Source of the DNA: Acidiferrobacterales bacterium
Lineage (GTDB): Bacteria > Pseudomonadota > Gammaproteobacteria > Arenicellales > JAJDZL01
DNA: 64,000 nucleotides
Assembly (NCBI GenBank): GCA_028820695.1
Contig: JAPPIB010000042.1
Location: forward strand, 62,001-126,000
Reading direction: 5' to 3'
Part shown: positions 33,580 to 44,247 of the stretch, piece after piece
How the letters are laid out: each line of letters opens with the position of its first letter
Position numbering within the stretch: the first letter of the stretch is position 1
Notes under the pieces: generated by a model
The model's database searches: none
Told to the model about the DNA's origin: nothing
What the model saw: the letters and a program-made list of their open reading frames with translations, nothing else
Position numbers and translations under genes: made by a program

Positions 33580-36500
33580 TGAACTCAAAGCCTATGCGGT
33601 CTAACGGGTCTGCGGCATCGCTGTGCCTTCGCGTCGCCTGGATGTCGAAGGAAAAGTCCACGGCACCGGCCCGGGAGGCAGGAGTCAGTTTCCATCCGAG
33701 GCGGTAATCGCGAACGCCGGTGGCGCGGCCGAGTTCCATATTCGGGCTGCCGGTGAAGCGTCCCGAGAAGACCGGGAAGCCGTAGGCCGCCTCCATCGAC
33801 CAGCGGGTGGCGGTGCTGCTAGGGGAACGCTCTGCCACCGGATCGGGGGCGAACAGCGCATCGAGGCCGCCTTCGGCCTGTCCGCCCCAGTTCTGGCGAA
33901 GCGCGAGCGACGGGCCGCGTGCCGAGACCGGGTCAGGATCAAAGGCGAGCGAAGCCGAGTAGCCGCGCTCCTTGAAGCCATCGGCGTCGTGGGTGACCAG
34001 CCTTCGGCCTGACATTTCGAGCGCAAGGCCAAGGGCCGGGTCGCTCCACGCAATGCCGCCGCCCAGTTCGATGCCAAAGCCGGTTTCGGCATCGCCGCCG
34101 TCATGGCGCACGCCGGCCTCCAACTTCGTCTCGATCCGGCTGCCGGCTTCAAGTTCGGTCCGGTAGCTGCCTTCCAGGCCGAAGCGAAGGCGCGTCACTT
34201 CGGAATCCGATGCCGCCAGCCTGTTCGTCCTGTCCGAGACGGTGCGCGTCCACAAGCCGTCCGAGGTCACCGCCAGCGCGGGACCTGATCCGTGCGCCTG
34301 CGGCTCAATCACCTCGCCGCGCAGGCCCGCTGCCGCCATCGTCCAGGCCAGATCAGAGCGGTACGAGCCGCCCGAGTCTGGCTTCAGCGTCATCTCGCCG
34401 CTGCCGTAGCCGGCTGCGCCCCACAGATTCAACCGCTCCGAGACCTTAAGCGCCGCATAAGGCACCGCCGAAGTCAGCGCCGCCTTGACATCGCCGTCGC
34501 CATGCCGCACGGCACCGTTGCAAACAACCGTGCTGCCGGGACAGGCTTCAGGCCCGGTGGCGGAATCCGCATACCCGCCCTTGCCGCTCGTTTGCATCAA
34601 AATCAGCCCGACCAGCGAGTCGTCGCGGGCATAATCCGCACCAAGCATGACGTTGGCGGCGTCGCCATCAAGCGAGAAGCCGCCTTCCTTGCCATTGAAC
34701 TCCGACTGCGCCGCCCGGCCCCAAACGGCCAGGCTGCCGCCCGCACCGTCCTTCTTCCCGGTCAGCGTGAAGCTGCTGCCAAGCAGCACCTCGCGGGGCG
34801 TCATGGAATACGACTGCACTCCGGTGTCGCGGCCGGAGCCGAGCCTGTGTGCGCCAGCGCCAATCCCGCCATCGCCCCGGACGACGCTGCCGGAAGCAAA
34901 GGCGCGGGTGACCCGACCCGGCATTTCATTGCCGCCCGCCGCCGGTTGCGATCCGGAACCGAAGTTCAGTGCCTGTCCGGCGAGGGTACTCTGCATGCCT
35001 TCGATACGCGGCGCCGCCATGCGCCCGGCAATACCGTCGAGCGCCTGTTCCGCCGCAGCGCGACCGAAGCGCGACAGCCACGCCGCCGGCATCGGATCCG
35101 AATTCACGATCGTACCCACCGCAACCCCGTCATCGATTACCGCACCGCTTGGACTGTACAGCTCCACCTCAAATGTCTCCGCCCCCTCATCGTGACTGTC
35201 ATTGTAGATATAGACCCAGAACCGCTTCTCAGTCTGGCCCGCCCACAACTGCAGCACCTGGTCCATCGCAAAATAGTCCTGGCCCTCCTCGGCCGACACC
35301 GGCGTGGACTCGCGCGTGCGCCAGTACACCGACACCGCCTGCTCCGAGGCGGAGGAGAGCTTCACAGTGAACCACATCAGCTTGTCCTTCTCGTTGACGC
35401 TCTCATCGCCGATCGTTAAAACCGGACCGGTGCCCGAGACGTCGTTGTCACTGACCTTGACCGATGCCGCATCGTCAGGCGCGGCCGCTACCGTGTAGCC
35501 GGTGCCGGGATCAAGCGTCGCGGTGATCGAACCGTCGGCTTCGTCCGCGCTGTCGTCGTCTGTCGCCACCGAAAACGCAGCGCTGCCGGAGACCGGAATG
35601 CTCACGGTTATCGATCCGGTTGCGCCCGACGCGGCGAAGTCGCCCGTCTCGGTGACCGTCACGGTCACATCGAGCGCCGCCGACGGCGCCGGGCTGGCCG
35701 TGATCGTAAAAGTGGCCGAAGCGCCCTCTGTCACCGCATCGCCGGCCGCGATGCTGACTTCGGACAGAGACTCAGCTTCGTCATTGTCGCGCACCGTTAC
35801 CGAGGCGCTCGCCTCACCTGCGGCCACCGTGTAGCCGGTGCCGGTATCGAAAGTCACACTCACCGAGCCGCTGGCCTCGTCCACGGCATCGTCGTCTGTT
35901 GCAACCGTCAAGGGGGTTTCCGCCTGCCCGGCCGGTATCGTCACCGTGCGGCTGCCCGCACCGGGTGCGGCGAGCACCGCACCGCTCTGGGCGACGGTGT
36001 ATTCGACCGTCAGGTCGGATTGCGGAGCCGGGACCGCCTTGAGCAGGAAGCCCGCCGCCACACCTTCTGTCACTTCACCGCCAATCGTGCCAGACACCAC
36101 GGCCACCACCGGCACGGAATCCTGCTTCACCTGTGTCGGCTGAACTGCCGCCGTCTCCAGGCATTCGAGCGCCGTCAGGAAAGGCTCCCAGCCGTGCCAC
36201 GACTTCTCCCGCTCACGCGCCTCGGCGGCGGTGAACGGTGTCAGGGTGCGGCCATCCGCCGTCCAGTCCGACGCCTTGCGCTCGCCAAAGGCCATCAGCA
36301 CCCGGAACCACCTCGCCCCTCGCACCGAATGGGTCTCGTTCATGTCATAGTAGTGCTCGGCGGTGGCCTTGAGCTCGTCGGACGCGCAGGCTGCCCGGGT
36401 GTCGGCGCTTTGCTGTGTGCCGAGCGGCGCCACATCGAGCGTCGCCGTTCGGGCAAGGCTGTCGAGCGGCTGCACCTGGCTGTTCCCGTCCAGGTACTGG

Positions 36501-39500
36501 GGCGTCACCGTCACGGTGAGCGTCATCGGCTCCGAAGACTCGTGCCGGATGGTCGCCGAGGTGCCCGTCACGTCGGGCACGGTGCCGGTCAAAGGCGCCA
36601 GCGGGTCGCTGCCCACGGCCTTCCACGACACCCCGTAGGAGGTCGCATGCTCTACCGCATCCCAGGTCACTGTTGCACTCGCATCGTCCACCGCAGCGAC
36701 ATTGACGTTGGAGACCGCCGCGGTGGGAATCTCAACCGCGGGTGCGCTGTTCGTCTGGGGAGCCGCCTGGCCGGGCTCGAAGACCGTCACCGGCCATGTC
36801 AGCCGCCATGAGTGCGTCCCGTCCCTTCCCCAGGTCAGGTTGATCGCCGTGACCCGCAGTTCGGTCCTGTCCGGCGACGGACAGGCACCGCCGTTGTCGG
36901 TGGTGCAGCCGCCGGTATAGCTCGCGCTGTGGCCGCGCAGGCGCACCACATGCTCGCGCTTCGAGGCTGTAAAGGTCAGATTGTCGTCATAGGTTCCGGC
37001 AGGGAGTGCCTGCCCGTCCCGCCGGGTGGCGCTCGCCACCCCTTTTAACCAGGTGCCGACATAGACACCGATCCGCTTGCGGCTGCCATCGGGAATGAGT
37101 TGCTTGCTGACGCGGATCCGAAACTCCTTGTGACGGCCCTCTTCGACGGCAATCTCCCCGCCCGCCGGAGGCAGGTCCAGGACCTCGATCGGCGGATCGT
37201 TCTCCCTGACATCGACCGACACCGTCCAGCTTTTGCCGGTGGCGCCGGGATACACGTCGTTGGTGACCGTGCCGTCGCGCGTCACCGGATACATCGCCCG
37301 CACGGTGTGCAGGAGCGGCACTGGCTTCAGGTAATGGTCGGCGCAGGCAACCCTCGCCTTGACAGTCTGCCACTCGTTCCAGTTGCCCGGCGTGAAGGTC
37401 AGCCACAAGCCCTTGCGGTTGCGGCCACCGTCATTGTTCCCGACGAAAACGCGGTTCATCTCCGCCCCGGGGGTGCGTGAGCCGAAGCGGTCGTTGGGAT
37501 CCTGCACGACAACCGGCACCTCGCCCGGCGGTTCTGTCCGCAGCTTCACCTTGTAGCTCGGCCCGTGATTGCCGTCGCAGCCGTCGGCCTCGTTCCAGGT
37601 GAGGTGCGTGCGGTCAAACACCAGACCCGGAACCTCCCCGATCGGCGGCTCGATGATGCCAAGCGCAACTCCCGTGCCCCGCGTCACGCCGGCGGGAAGG
37701 CTGCCGGGGACGATGACCAGGTCGAACCGCTCCTCCCCTTCCTTCAGCGAATCCGCGACGGTGGAGATCGTCGCGGTCGCGCTGGTCCGAAGCGGCCGGA
37801 TGGTGAGCGCGATGTCGCTGCTGTCGTAATCGACGCCGTGGCCGGTTGCGCCACCAATGGGCGAGCTCATCGCGATCCGGACCGGCGTGGCCGCAAGCCG
37901 CGGGCTCGACAGCGTCACCGTCACCTGCATCCCGCCGCCCTCGCGCACGCGGTACTCCGGCTGCGAGAAGGACACGGTCCAGGTGTTCGCCATCGTGAAG
38001 CTGTTGTCGTTGGTGTCGCCCCTTCGCACCGTGTCGAGCGCGTTGCCTTCGGAGTCCTCGATGTTCTGATCGCTCGCGAAACCGAGCGTCACCGTGCCGT
38101 TGAGGTCGTACAGGTCGCCGCCGGAGACGAAGACGTGGTAGACCTCAGCGGAGATCTTCGCCACCCCGGTGATCCGGGCCGTGGTGCCCGAGACCTCGAA
38201 GTCGGCCGCGTCCACGTTAAGCGGCGCCTTGGAGAATGTCACCCGCCAGGTCAGGACGTCGGAATTCGTCGTCTCCGCAGTCGGCTCGCGACGCTCCATC
38301 GCACTCACGAAGAAGTTGGCGTTGTCAATCACGTAGGTGTTGTCGTTGGTGCCCGTGGGCGTGGTGTTGGAAAGCGCGTTGCCGGCCTCGTCCTCGATGT
38401 CCTGGGCACTCGCGAAGCTCAGCGTCACCGTGCCCTTGAGATTGTCCAGATCGCCGCCGGAGACGGTGACGTCATAAGCGTTGGTTTCGCCGACCTGCGA
38501 GGCGCCGGTCACCGTGGCGGTGGTGCCCGAGACCTCGAAGTCCGCCGCGTTCACGTTCAACACCACCCCGTCGAAGGTCACCTGCCAGGTCAGGCTGTCG
38601 GCATCGGTCGGCGAGGTGGTCGGGGACTGGCGCTCGACCGAGGAAACCACCGGCGCGATGCGGTCCACTTTGAAGCTGTTGTGGTTGTCGCCCGTGGGCG
38701 TGGTGTCGGAAAGCGCGTTGCCGGCCTCGTCCTCGATGTCCTGGGCACTCGTGAAGATCAGGTAGACAGTGCTAGAATCGAGGCTTGTCGAGGCGGCGAC
38801 GTCGTATGCGTTCGTGCTCTCCACCTGCGACACGGCCAGCGTGATGTTGCCGCCGGGCGCAACGTTGGAGTTTGGAACGAGTGAAACGGCGAAATCCGCC
38901 GCGTTCACGTTCTGCACCGCCTCGTCGAAGGTCACCCGCCAGGTCAGGCTTCGGCTGTTGGTCGGCGAGGAGGACGGGGACTGGCGCTCGATCGAGGTCA
39001 CGCGGGGCGCGGTCGTGTCGGAGTCGTCGTCCTCGACCGTGTAGGTCGCGGTGGACGTGCCCAGGGTCACACCGGTTGGGGGACTGACCAGGGACAGCGT
39101 GGCGATGATCGTCTCGTCGGACTCAGCGGTTGTGTCGCCATTGATCCGCATGCCGAAAGTGGTGAAGCTGGTTTGTCCGGCAGAAAAGGCAACATTTGAG
39201 CAGGCCAGGTTGTTGACCGATCCGCCGAGCAGCTTCTGGTAGTCATCGCCTGCGCTTGCGCCCCGGGTTGCCGTGCCGCTGTAGCAGACCCGTGTCTGGA
39301 CCGTGGACGAAACCGCATCCGACAGGCTCACCGTGAAGGACTTGTCCGTCGTGCCCGTATCCCCCTCGGCCGCATCGACGGGAGCGCTGATGGATGCCGT
39401 CGCCGTGTCGTCGTTCTTGATCGTGTAGGTCGCCGTGGCGGTGCCCAAGGTGACGCCGGCGGGGGGATTGCCAAAGAAGGATATGGTGGCGATGACCGTC

Positions 39501-40808
39501 TCATCGGACTCGACGGTGGTGTCGCCGCGGACCCGTATGCCGAATCTCGTTTCGGACGTCTTTCCCGCAGACACGGCGGTATTCGTGCACCTGCTTGTGT
39601 TGGGCGCGCCGCTGACCAGTCTCCGATAGTCATCGCCCGCGCCGTTTCCCCGGGACGCCGTGCCGCTGAAGCAGATCTGATAAGAGACGATACTCGACAC
39701 GCTCTGCGACAGACTCACCGTGAAGGTCTTGTCCGTCGTGCTCGAATCTCCCTCGTCCGCATCGGCGGGGGCGGTGATGGACAGTGCCACCTCGTCGTCA
39801 TCCTCGACCGTCACCGTGGCCGAGGACGGGTTGCCCACACTGTAGCCGGTGCCGCTGTTCAGCGTCACCGTCACGCTGCCGTTCGGTTCATCCGTGGTGT
39901 CGGCCTGCGTGGCGACGGTATAGGACGCGGAGGACTGGTTGGCGGGGATCCGCACGGTCTTGGAGCCCAGGTTGCCACCCGCCACGAAAGACCCGCTCTG
40001 GGTGACGTTCACGTCGACATCCAGGTTCGCGCTTGGCTCCGGGTCGGACTTCACCGTGAAGGTCGCCGCCGTGCCCTCCGTCACCGCCGGACCGCCCGAG
40101 ATCGTCACATACGGGTCGTCGTCGTTCTGGATCGTGTAGGTCGCCGTGGAGGTGCCGAGCGTCACACCGGCTGGTGGGTTGACCAGGGAGATCGTGGCAA
40201 TGATCGTCTCGCTGGGCTCGCTGGTGGTGTCGCCGCGGATGCGGATGAAGGCTCCGTCGTATCTTGTGTTTGTGCTGAAATCATAGTCTTGTGTGGAGCA
40301 GCCGGGAAAGAGAAAACCAGTCGACCCAAATGTGATGTAGTCTTCAGCACCGGAAAACGTAAATGCAGAGACGTTAGGGGAACCGGTTTGTGGGGTGGCC
40401 CTGGTCGCCGTTCCTCCGCTGATGCACAATTGTACTGTGACATCCTGCGACAAGGTCGACGAAGAGGTAATGTGGAAGACCTTGTCCGTCGTGCCCGAGT
40501 TGCCCTCGTTGGCATCGGCATCCGCGCTGAGGGACACCGTGATGTTCGTCTGCGCAGCGGCCGGGGCGGCGAGGCCGAAAAGCAGGGGCAGGGAGAGTAG
40601 CAGTGCGGCCGCTAAACGGCGCAGGCAGCGAGTGGAAGGGGAATAAAAACTATCGGAGGAAGAAGTGGGTCGGGGGGGGGCGGAGTGCCTTAGACGGTGC
40701 CGCCGCGAAGACGCAGGAAAGGCGGTTCGACTTTATTGTCCTCGTCAAAACACTGCCACATCCCAACGCTTGTTGCAATCGCGCCCATACCGTCCGCTTC
40801 GAATCCAT
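33566..40808 (-). CDS. Giant Calx-beta/Ig-like repeat surface protein with C-terminal beta-barrel, frame broken at a C-tract
   Basis: The main frame (40651 region down to 33566, with no ATG/GTG/TTG before residue-level position 40537) encodes about 2,320 residues of exported repeat protein. Its order is: Calx-beta-type blocks with DDD/DNDE ends (about 1-510); three Ig-like copies marked SLTWRVTF and AADFEVS (510-850); further Calx-beta-like and other domains; a fibronectin-like stretch (1275-1370); a YYDMNETH/WFRVLMAFG segment (1395-1460); two AVTEGASATFTITASPAPSA repeats; a last Calx-beta block (1705-1800); and a roughly 500-residue C-terminal region with beta-barrel strands ending in FEFSARW, an outer-membrane type terminal aromatic. 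A signal peptide (CLRRLAAALLLSLPLLFGL, cleavage after APAAA) lies upstream in the same frame. The only well-placed start is ATG 40808, with GGAGGG 7 bases upstream, but it is in another frame and runs through nine C to a stop at 40650. Deletion of one C gives a 2,413-codon gene; a CTG at 40624 is an alternative start. High G+C indicates transfer. Confidence 0.85.
40672..40680 (-). repeat. Nine-C homopolymer tract near the 5' end of the giant surface gene
   Basis: The coding strand has exactly nine C between CTCCG and GACCC. Tract length 9 sends the ATG-40808 frame to a stop at 40650 after 52 codons, whereas 8 (or 11) C would join it to the giant frame, giving PPRPTSSSDSF then the signal peptide. 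A run of this length, at the 5' end of a surface-protein gene, is a typical slipped-strand phase-variation site. It could also be a homopolymer base-calling error. Confidence 0.75.
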
Positions 40809-41134
40809 CACAATTCCCTCCGTTCTGGACCCCAAGGCCCCAAATATCGTACAGCCCAAAATGCTAACGCCCCGAAGAGCGTGCCGCCGAATGTAGCCGC
40901 AGTATATCAAAAACCCAAAGCATCAAGTAAGACTTTCCCACGCTAAAAAAAGATAAAAAATTGTACAACCGCCGCAAAAATTTACCTGCGGGGCTGGCTC
41001 TTTTCGTTCGAATTTAGGGACCTGCAGTCGAGGATTTTGCAAGGTAGGCGCATGATATAATTTCGCATCAGTGTACCCATGACAGAATTGAGCCGAATCA
41101 TCGCGTTCAACGACCTAGATCAACACGTGAATTC

Positions 41135-42619
41135 GTGCATCCACTCCCTATCCATTCAACTCAGCAGTCGATAGAAATTGAGGATCTCGTAAGGCGGGAT
41201 TACGGTATTTCTGGCTACGAACTGATGCAGCGCGCAGGCCGCGGAGCGTTCGCGAAGTTGCGGGAATTATGGCCGCAGTGCCGGAAAATCGCCGTCCTTT
41301 GCGGATCCGGCAATAACGGCGGAGACGGTTATGTTTTCGCATCCGAGGCACTCGACGCTGGAATGGATGTCGAGGTTCGCTTTACCAACGAACCGAAGAC
41401 AACACAAGCACGTACGGCGAAAGAGAAGTTCCAAGATCGCGGGGGTAAACTTGCGCCTGACCGCCTTGACAGCGGATGTTCGGAGTTTGATGTTGTGATC
41501 GATGCGTTGCTTGGTATCGGATTGAACAAGAAAATTACCGGTCGGATGGCTGATGCGGTGAATGTGGTCAATCGAACTTCTAAACGGGTGATGTCGCTGG
41601 ATGTTCCAACCGGGGTGGATTCGGATTCAGGCGCGCTGGTTGGTCCTGCGGTCGTCGCTGGCGCTACCGTGACATTCATTTCGCCCAAGTTGGGCTTGTT
41701 CTGTCTCCCGGCGAGCGAACACGTCGGTCGCCTGTACATCGATACTCTTGATGTACCGAAAGACGCGTATGGCAAGGTCGGAAACGTCGCAAGTCTGGTG
41801 GATCCGAACGAGTTTGGCCCCAGGATTCCAATTCGAAAGCGTGCTGCCTACAAAAACAGCGTCGGCCAGGTCTTGATCATCGGTGGGAGTGAGTCAATGG
41901 AAGGTGCCGCCTTGATGGCAGCACAGGCTGCCTATCGCTCCGGTGCCGGCTTGGTGTCAATTGCGACGTTGGGTGGCGGAACGTCTCTCGTCCCCCTGCA
42001 CTCAGTGGAGGTCAGGATTCACAATGTTGCTGAAACGTCCGATCTGGAAAGGCTGATCGAAATTCACGACGTTATCGGCATTGGTCCCGGACTCGGACTG
42101 AGCGATTTGGCTCGCAAGAGTGTTGAGATTGTTGGAAAGTCGGACAAGAGGATTGTTGTGGATGCAGATGGGTTGACAGCACTTGCTGGAACCGGACTGG
42201 CAAGCGACAATTGGATACTGACCCCGCATCTTGGCGAGGCCGCCAGATTGCTGGGAACGACGACAGATATGATCAGAACAGAACGATTGAACACGGCATC
42301 CAAAATCGTCGAACGATACGGTGGAGTCTGTGTGCTCAAAGGCCAAAACACCGTCATCTCAACGAATGAGGAGAACTGGATTTGCATGCGAGGAAATCCC
42401 GGAATGGCGACCGCAGGAATGGGTGATGTGCTCACCGGTGTGATCTGCGGTATCTGGGGTGCAGGAACAAATATGGCAGTTGCAGCCAGGGCCGGCGTGT
42501 GGATACATGCAGTTGCAGGAGACGAGAGTGCGGCCGATCAGGGTCAGGTCGGGTTGATGGCAACCGATTTGTTGCCCGGAATCCGAAGAGCCGTCAACCA
42601 TGTACTCGACGATGCTTGA
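41135..42619 (+). CDS. nnr: Bifunctional NAD(P)H-hydrate epimerase/ADP-dependent (S)-NAD(P)H-hydrate dehydratase
   Basis: This metabolite-repair enzyme returns hydrated NADHX/NADPHX to NAD(P)H. The N-terminal YjeF epimerase domain has the motif AVLCGSGNNGGDGYVFA and FDVVIDALLGIGLNKKITG. The C-terminal ribokinase-like dehydratase has GQVLIIGGSESMEGAALMAA, IGIGPGLG, VLKGQNTVI and the nucleotide site GNPGMATAGMGDVLTGVI. The 494 residues match E. coli nnr (yjeF). The start is a GTG at 41135. It overlaps the earliest possible tsaE start and begins a long, tightly spaced run that includes tsaE, amiC, mutL, miaA and hfq. Confidence 0.93.
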   Translation: MHPLPIHSTQQSIEIEDLVRRDYGISGYELMQRAGRGAFAKLRELWPQCRKIAVLCGSGNNGGDGYVFASEALDAGMDVEVRFTNEPKTTQARTAKEKFQDRGGKLAPDRLDSGCSEFDVVIDALLGIGLNKKITGRMADAVNVVNRTSKRVMSLDVPTGVDSDSGALVGPAVVAGATVTFISPKLGLFCLPASEHVGRLYIDTLDVPKDAYGKVGNVASLVDPNEFGPRIPIRKRAAYKNSVGQVLIIGGSESMEGAALMAAQAAYRSGAGLVSIATLGGGTSLVPLHSVEVRIHNVAETSDLERLIEIHDVIGIGPGLGLSDLARKSVEIVGKSDKRIVVDADGLTALAGTGLASDNWILTPHLGEAARLLGTTTDMIRTERLNTASKIVERYGGVCVLKGQNTVISTNEENWICMRGNPGMATAGMGDVLTGVICGIWGAGTNMAVAARAGVWIHAVAGDESAADQGQVGLMATDLLPGIRRAVNHVLDDA

Positions 42620-42641
42620 ATCGGGGCGTAGCGAGCTGGAC

Positions 42642-43082
42642 ATGCAGACACAATGGATTATCAACTCTCGGCGCAAAGTTACGGACCTGAGCGAATATCT
42701 GGCGCATAATGTTCGATGCGGTAGTTGCATGTATTTTGAAGGCGATCTCGGGGCTGGGAAAACGACGTTGGTCCGTTCGGTTTTTCGAAATTTGGGTATA
42801 ACCGGAGCGATTCCGAGTCCGACATTCTCAATCATGGAGACATACACGACGCCTGACGGTCTGGAATTGCTGCACCTCGATCTTTATCGGATTGAGAATC
42901 CACAGGAACTGGCTCTGATTGGACTCGATGAGTTCACAAAGGATGATTGGGCGTGGTTTATCGAGTGGCCGCAAAACGGTGCTGACATCATTCCGGACGC
43001 GGACATGCGCATTGGCCTGCGTCACGCCGGGGACGCAAGAATTGTGGAATTTCCTCGTGAGTCAGATGGAGTGCTGGAGTGA
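42642..43082 (+). CDS. tsaE: tRNA threonylcarbamoyladenosine biosynthesis protein TsaE
   Basis: TsaE is the ATPase partner of TsaD/TsaB in making t6A at position 37 of ANN-decoding tRNAs. The P-loop is FEGDLGAGKTTLVRS, followed by the switch region PSPTFSIMETY, then LLHLDLYRI and IEWPQNGADIIPDADMRIGL, all diagnostic. I use ATG at 42642 (146 residues), because the P-loop then falls at about residue 34 as in E. coli. An in-frame ATG at 42600 would overlap nnr by 20 bp. The stop (43080-43082) lies one base before the amiC start codon. Confidence 0.93.
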   Translation: MQTQWIINSRRKVTDLSEYLAHNVRCGSCMYFEGDLGAGKTTLVRSVFRNLGITGAIPSPTFSIMETYTTPDGLELLHLDLYRIENPQELALIGLDEFTKDDWAWFIEWPQNGADIIPDADMRIGLRHAGDARIVEFPRESDGVLE

Positions 43083-43083
43083 G

Positions 43084-44247
43084 ATGGCAAGCAAGTTGGA
43101 TTCGGTATTCATTCGTCTGATCCTGCTGTCATGTTTTGCGATGCCATCGTCGCAGCTTTGGGCGGCAACCGTCACCGACGTCAGAGTCTGGAACTCGCCT
43201 GAACGAACCCGAGTTGTTCTTGACGTCAGTGACAGCGTCTTTTACAACATTTTTGAACTTGACAATCCCTCTCGTATCGTCATCGACATTGCACCGGGAG
43301 AGTTTGTCGGCAAAGTACCGGCCAAATCAAAACTTGGCCCCCTGATCAGCTCATTCAGGGTCGGTGGCCAGGAAGGTACTGTACGTTTCGTGCTGGATCT
43401 CAACTCTAAAGTCAGCCACGAGCACTTCACTTTGCGCCCAAATGACATTTACGGTGACAGGTTGGTTGTTGACATCAGTTCGCCGACGCAGCCGAAGCGA
43501 ATTGAGCCGAAACAGAAAGTTGCCAACAAAACCGACTTTCTGGTCGTGATTGATGCAGGCCATGGCGGTGAGGACCCGGGTGCGATTGGCGCAAGAAAGA
43601 CCTATGAAAAGCATCTTGTCCTGCAAATATCAAAGAAACTAAAGAGGTTTATTGACAGCCAGGCCGGATTTCGTGCTGAACTGACCAGAAAAGGGGACTA
43701 CTATATTCCACTGCGCAGACGCACTCAGATCGCAGAAGAGAAAAATGCCGACCTGTTTATTTCGATCCACGCGGATGCATTCACCCGAAGAAGTGCACAT
43801 GGTGTTTCAGTATTCGCACTGTCAACCAAAGGTGCAACCAGTGAACGTGCGAGGGCGATCGCGAACAAGGAAAATTCAACCGATTTGCTCGGCGGCGAGA
43901 ATTTGTCCGGTTACGACGATGCTGTCGTCGATGTAATGGCCGGCCTCGCACTCGACAAGCAGATCGAACGCAGTCTTGATATTGGCGCAAAAGTCAGATT
44001 GCGACTCTCAAGCATCGCCAGGATGCATGGCAATATGGTCGAACAGGCCGGCTTTGTGGTGCTCAAGGCACCGCAGATTCCTTCCATTCTGATTGAGGTC
44101 GGATTCATCTCGAATCCTGCAGAGGAGAAGAAACTGAAAACCGATGCCTATCAGGACCGGCTGATCAAGGGTATCGGCAAAGCTGTTGTACAATTTGTCA
44201 GGGAAAACTCCTGGACTCAGGATGATTGGAGAACTGCCAGTAATTGA
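43084..44247 (+). CDS. amiC: N-acetylmuramoyl-L-alanine amidase AmiC-like
   Basis: A periplasmic zinc amidase that splits septal peptidoglycan during division. The 387 residues begin with a signal peptide (VFIRLILLSCFAMPSSQLWA), then an AMIN domain (VTDVRVWNSPERTRVVLDVS onward), then the amidase_3 domain. Catalytic/zinc motifs are VVIDAGHGGEDPGAIGA, LFISIHADAF and the C-terminal glutamate in SILIEVGFISNPAEEK. ATG at 43084 leaves one base after tsaE. The stop shares TGA with the mutL start ATG (TGATG), so translation is coupled. The sequence does not show whether EnvC- or NlpD-type activation is used. Confidence 0.94.
   Translation: MASKLDSVFIRLILLSCFAMPSSQLWAATVTDVRVWNSPERTRVVLDVSDSVFYNIFELDNPSRIVIDIAPGEFVGKVPAKSKLGPLISSFRVGGQEGTVRFVLDLNSKVSHEHFTLRPNDIYGDRLVVDISSPTQPKRIEPKQKVANKTDFLVVIDAGHGGEDPGAIGARKTYEKHLVLQISKKLKRFIDSQAGFRAELTRKGDYYIPLRRRTQIAEEKNADLFISIHADAFTRRSAHGVSVFALSTKGATSERARAIANKENSTDLLGGENLSGYDDAVVDVMAGLALDKQIERSLDIGAKVRLRLSSIARMHGNMVEQAGFVVLKAPQIPSILIEVGFISNPAEEKKLKTDAYQDRLIKGIGKAVVQFVRENSWTQDDWRTASN

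Noticed and set aside
37565-38884. 439-residue plus-strand frame opposite the giant surface gene, plus many shorter ones at 33.6-40.6 kb
   Set aside because: They are antisense shadows, long only because the G+C-rich block has few stops. Their content (Arg/His/Ala/Gly-rich, no motifs) does not look like protein.
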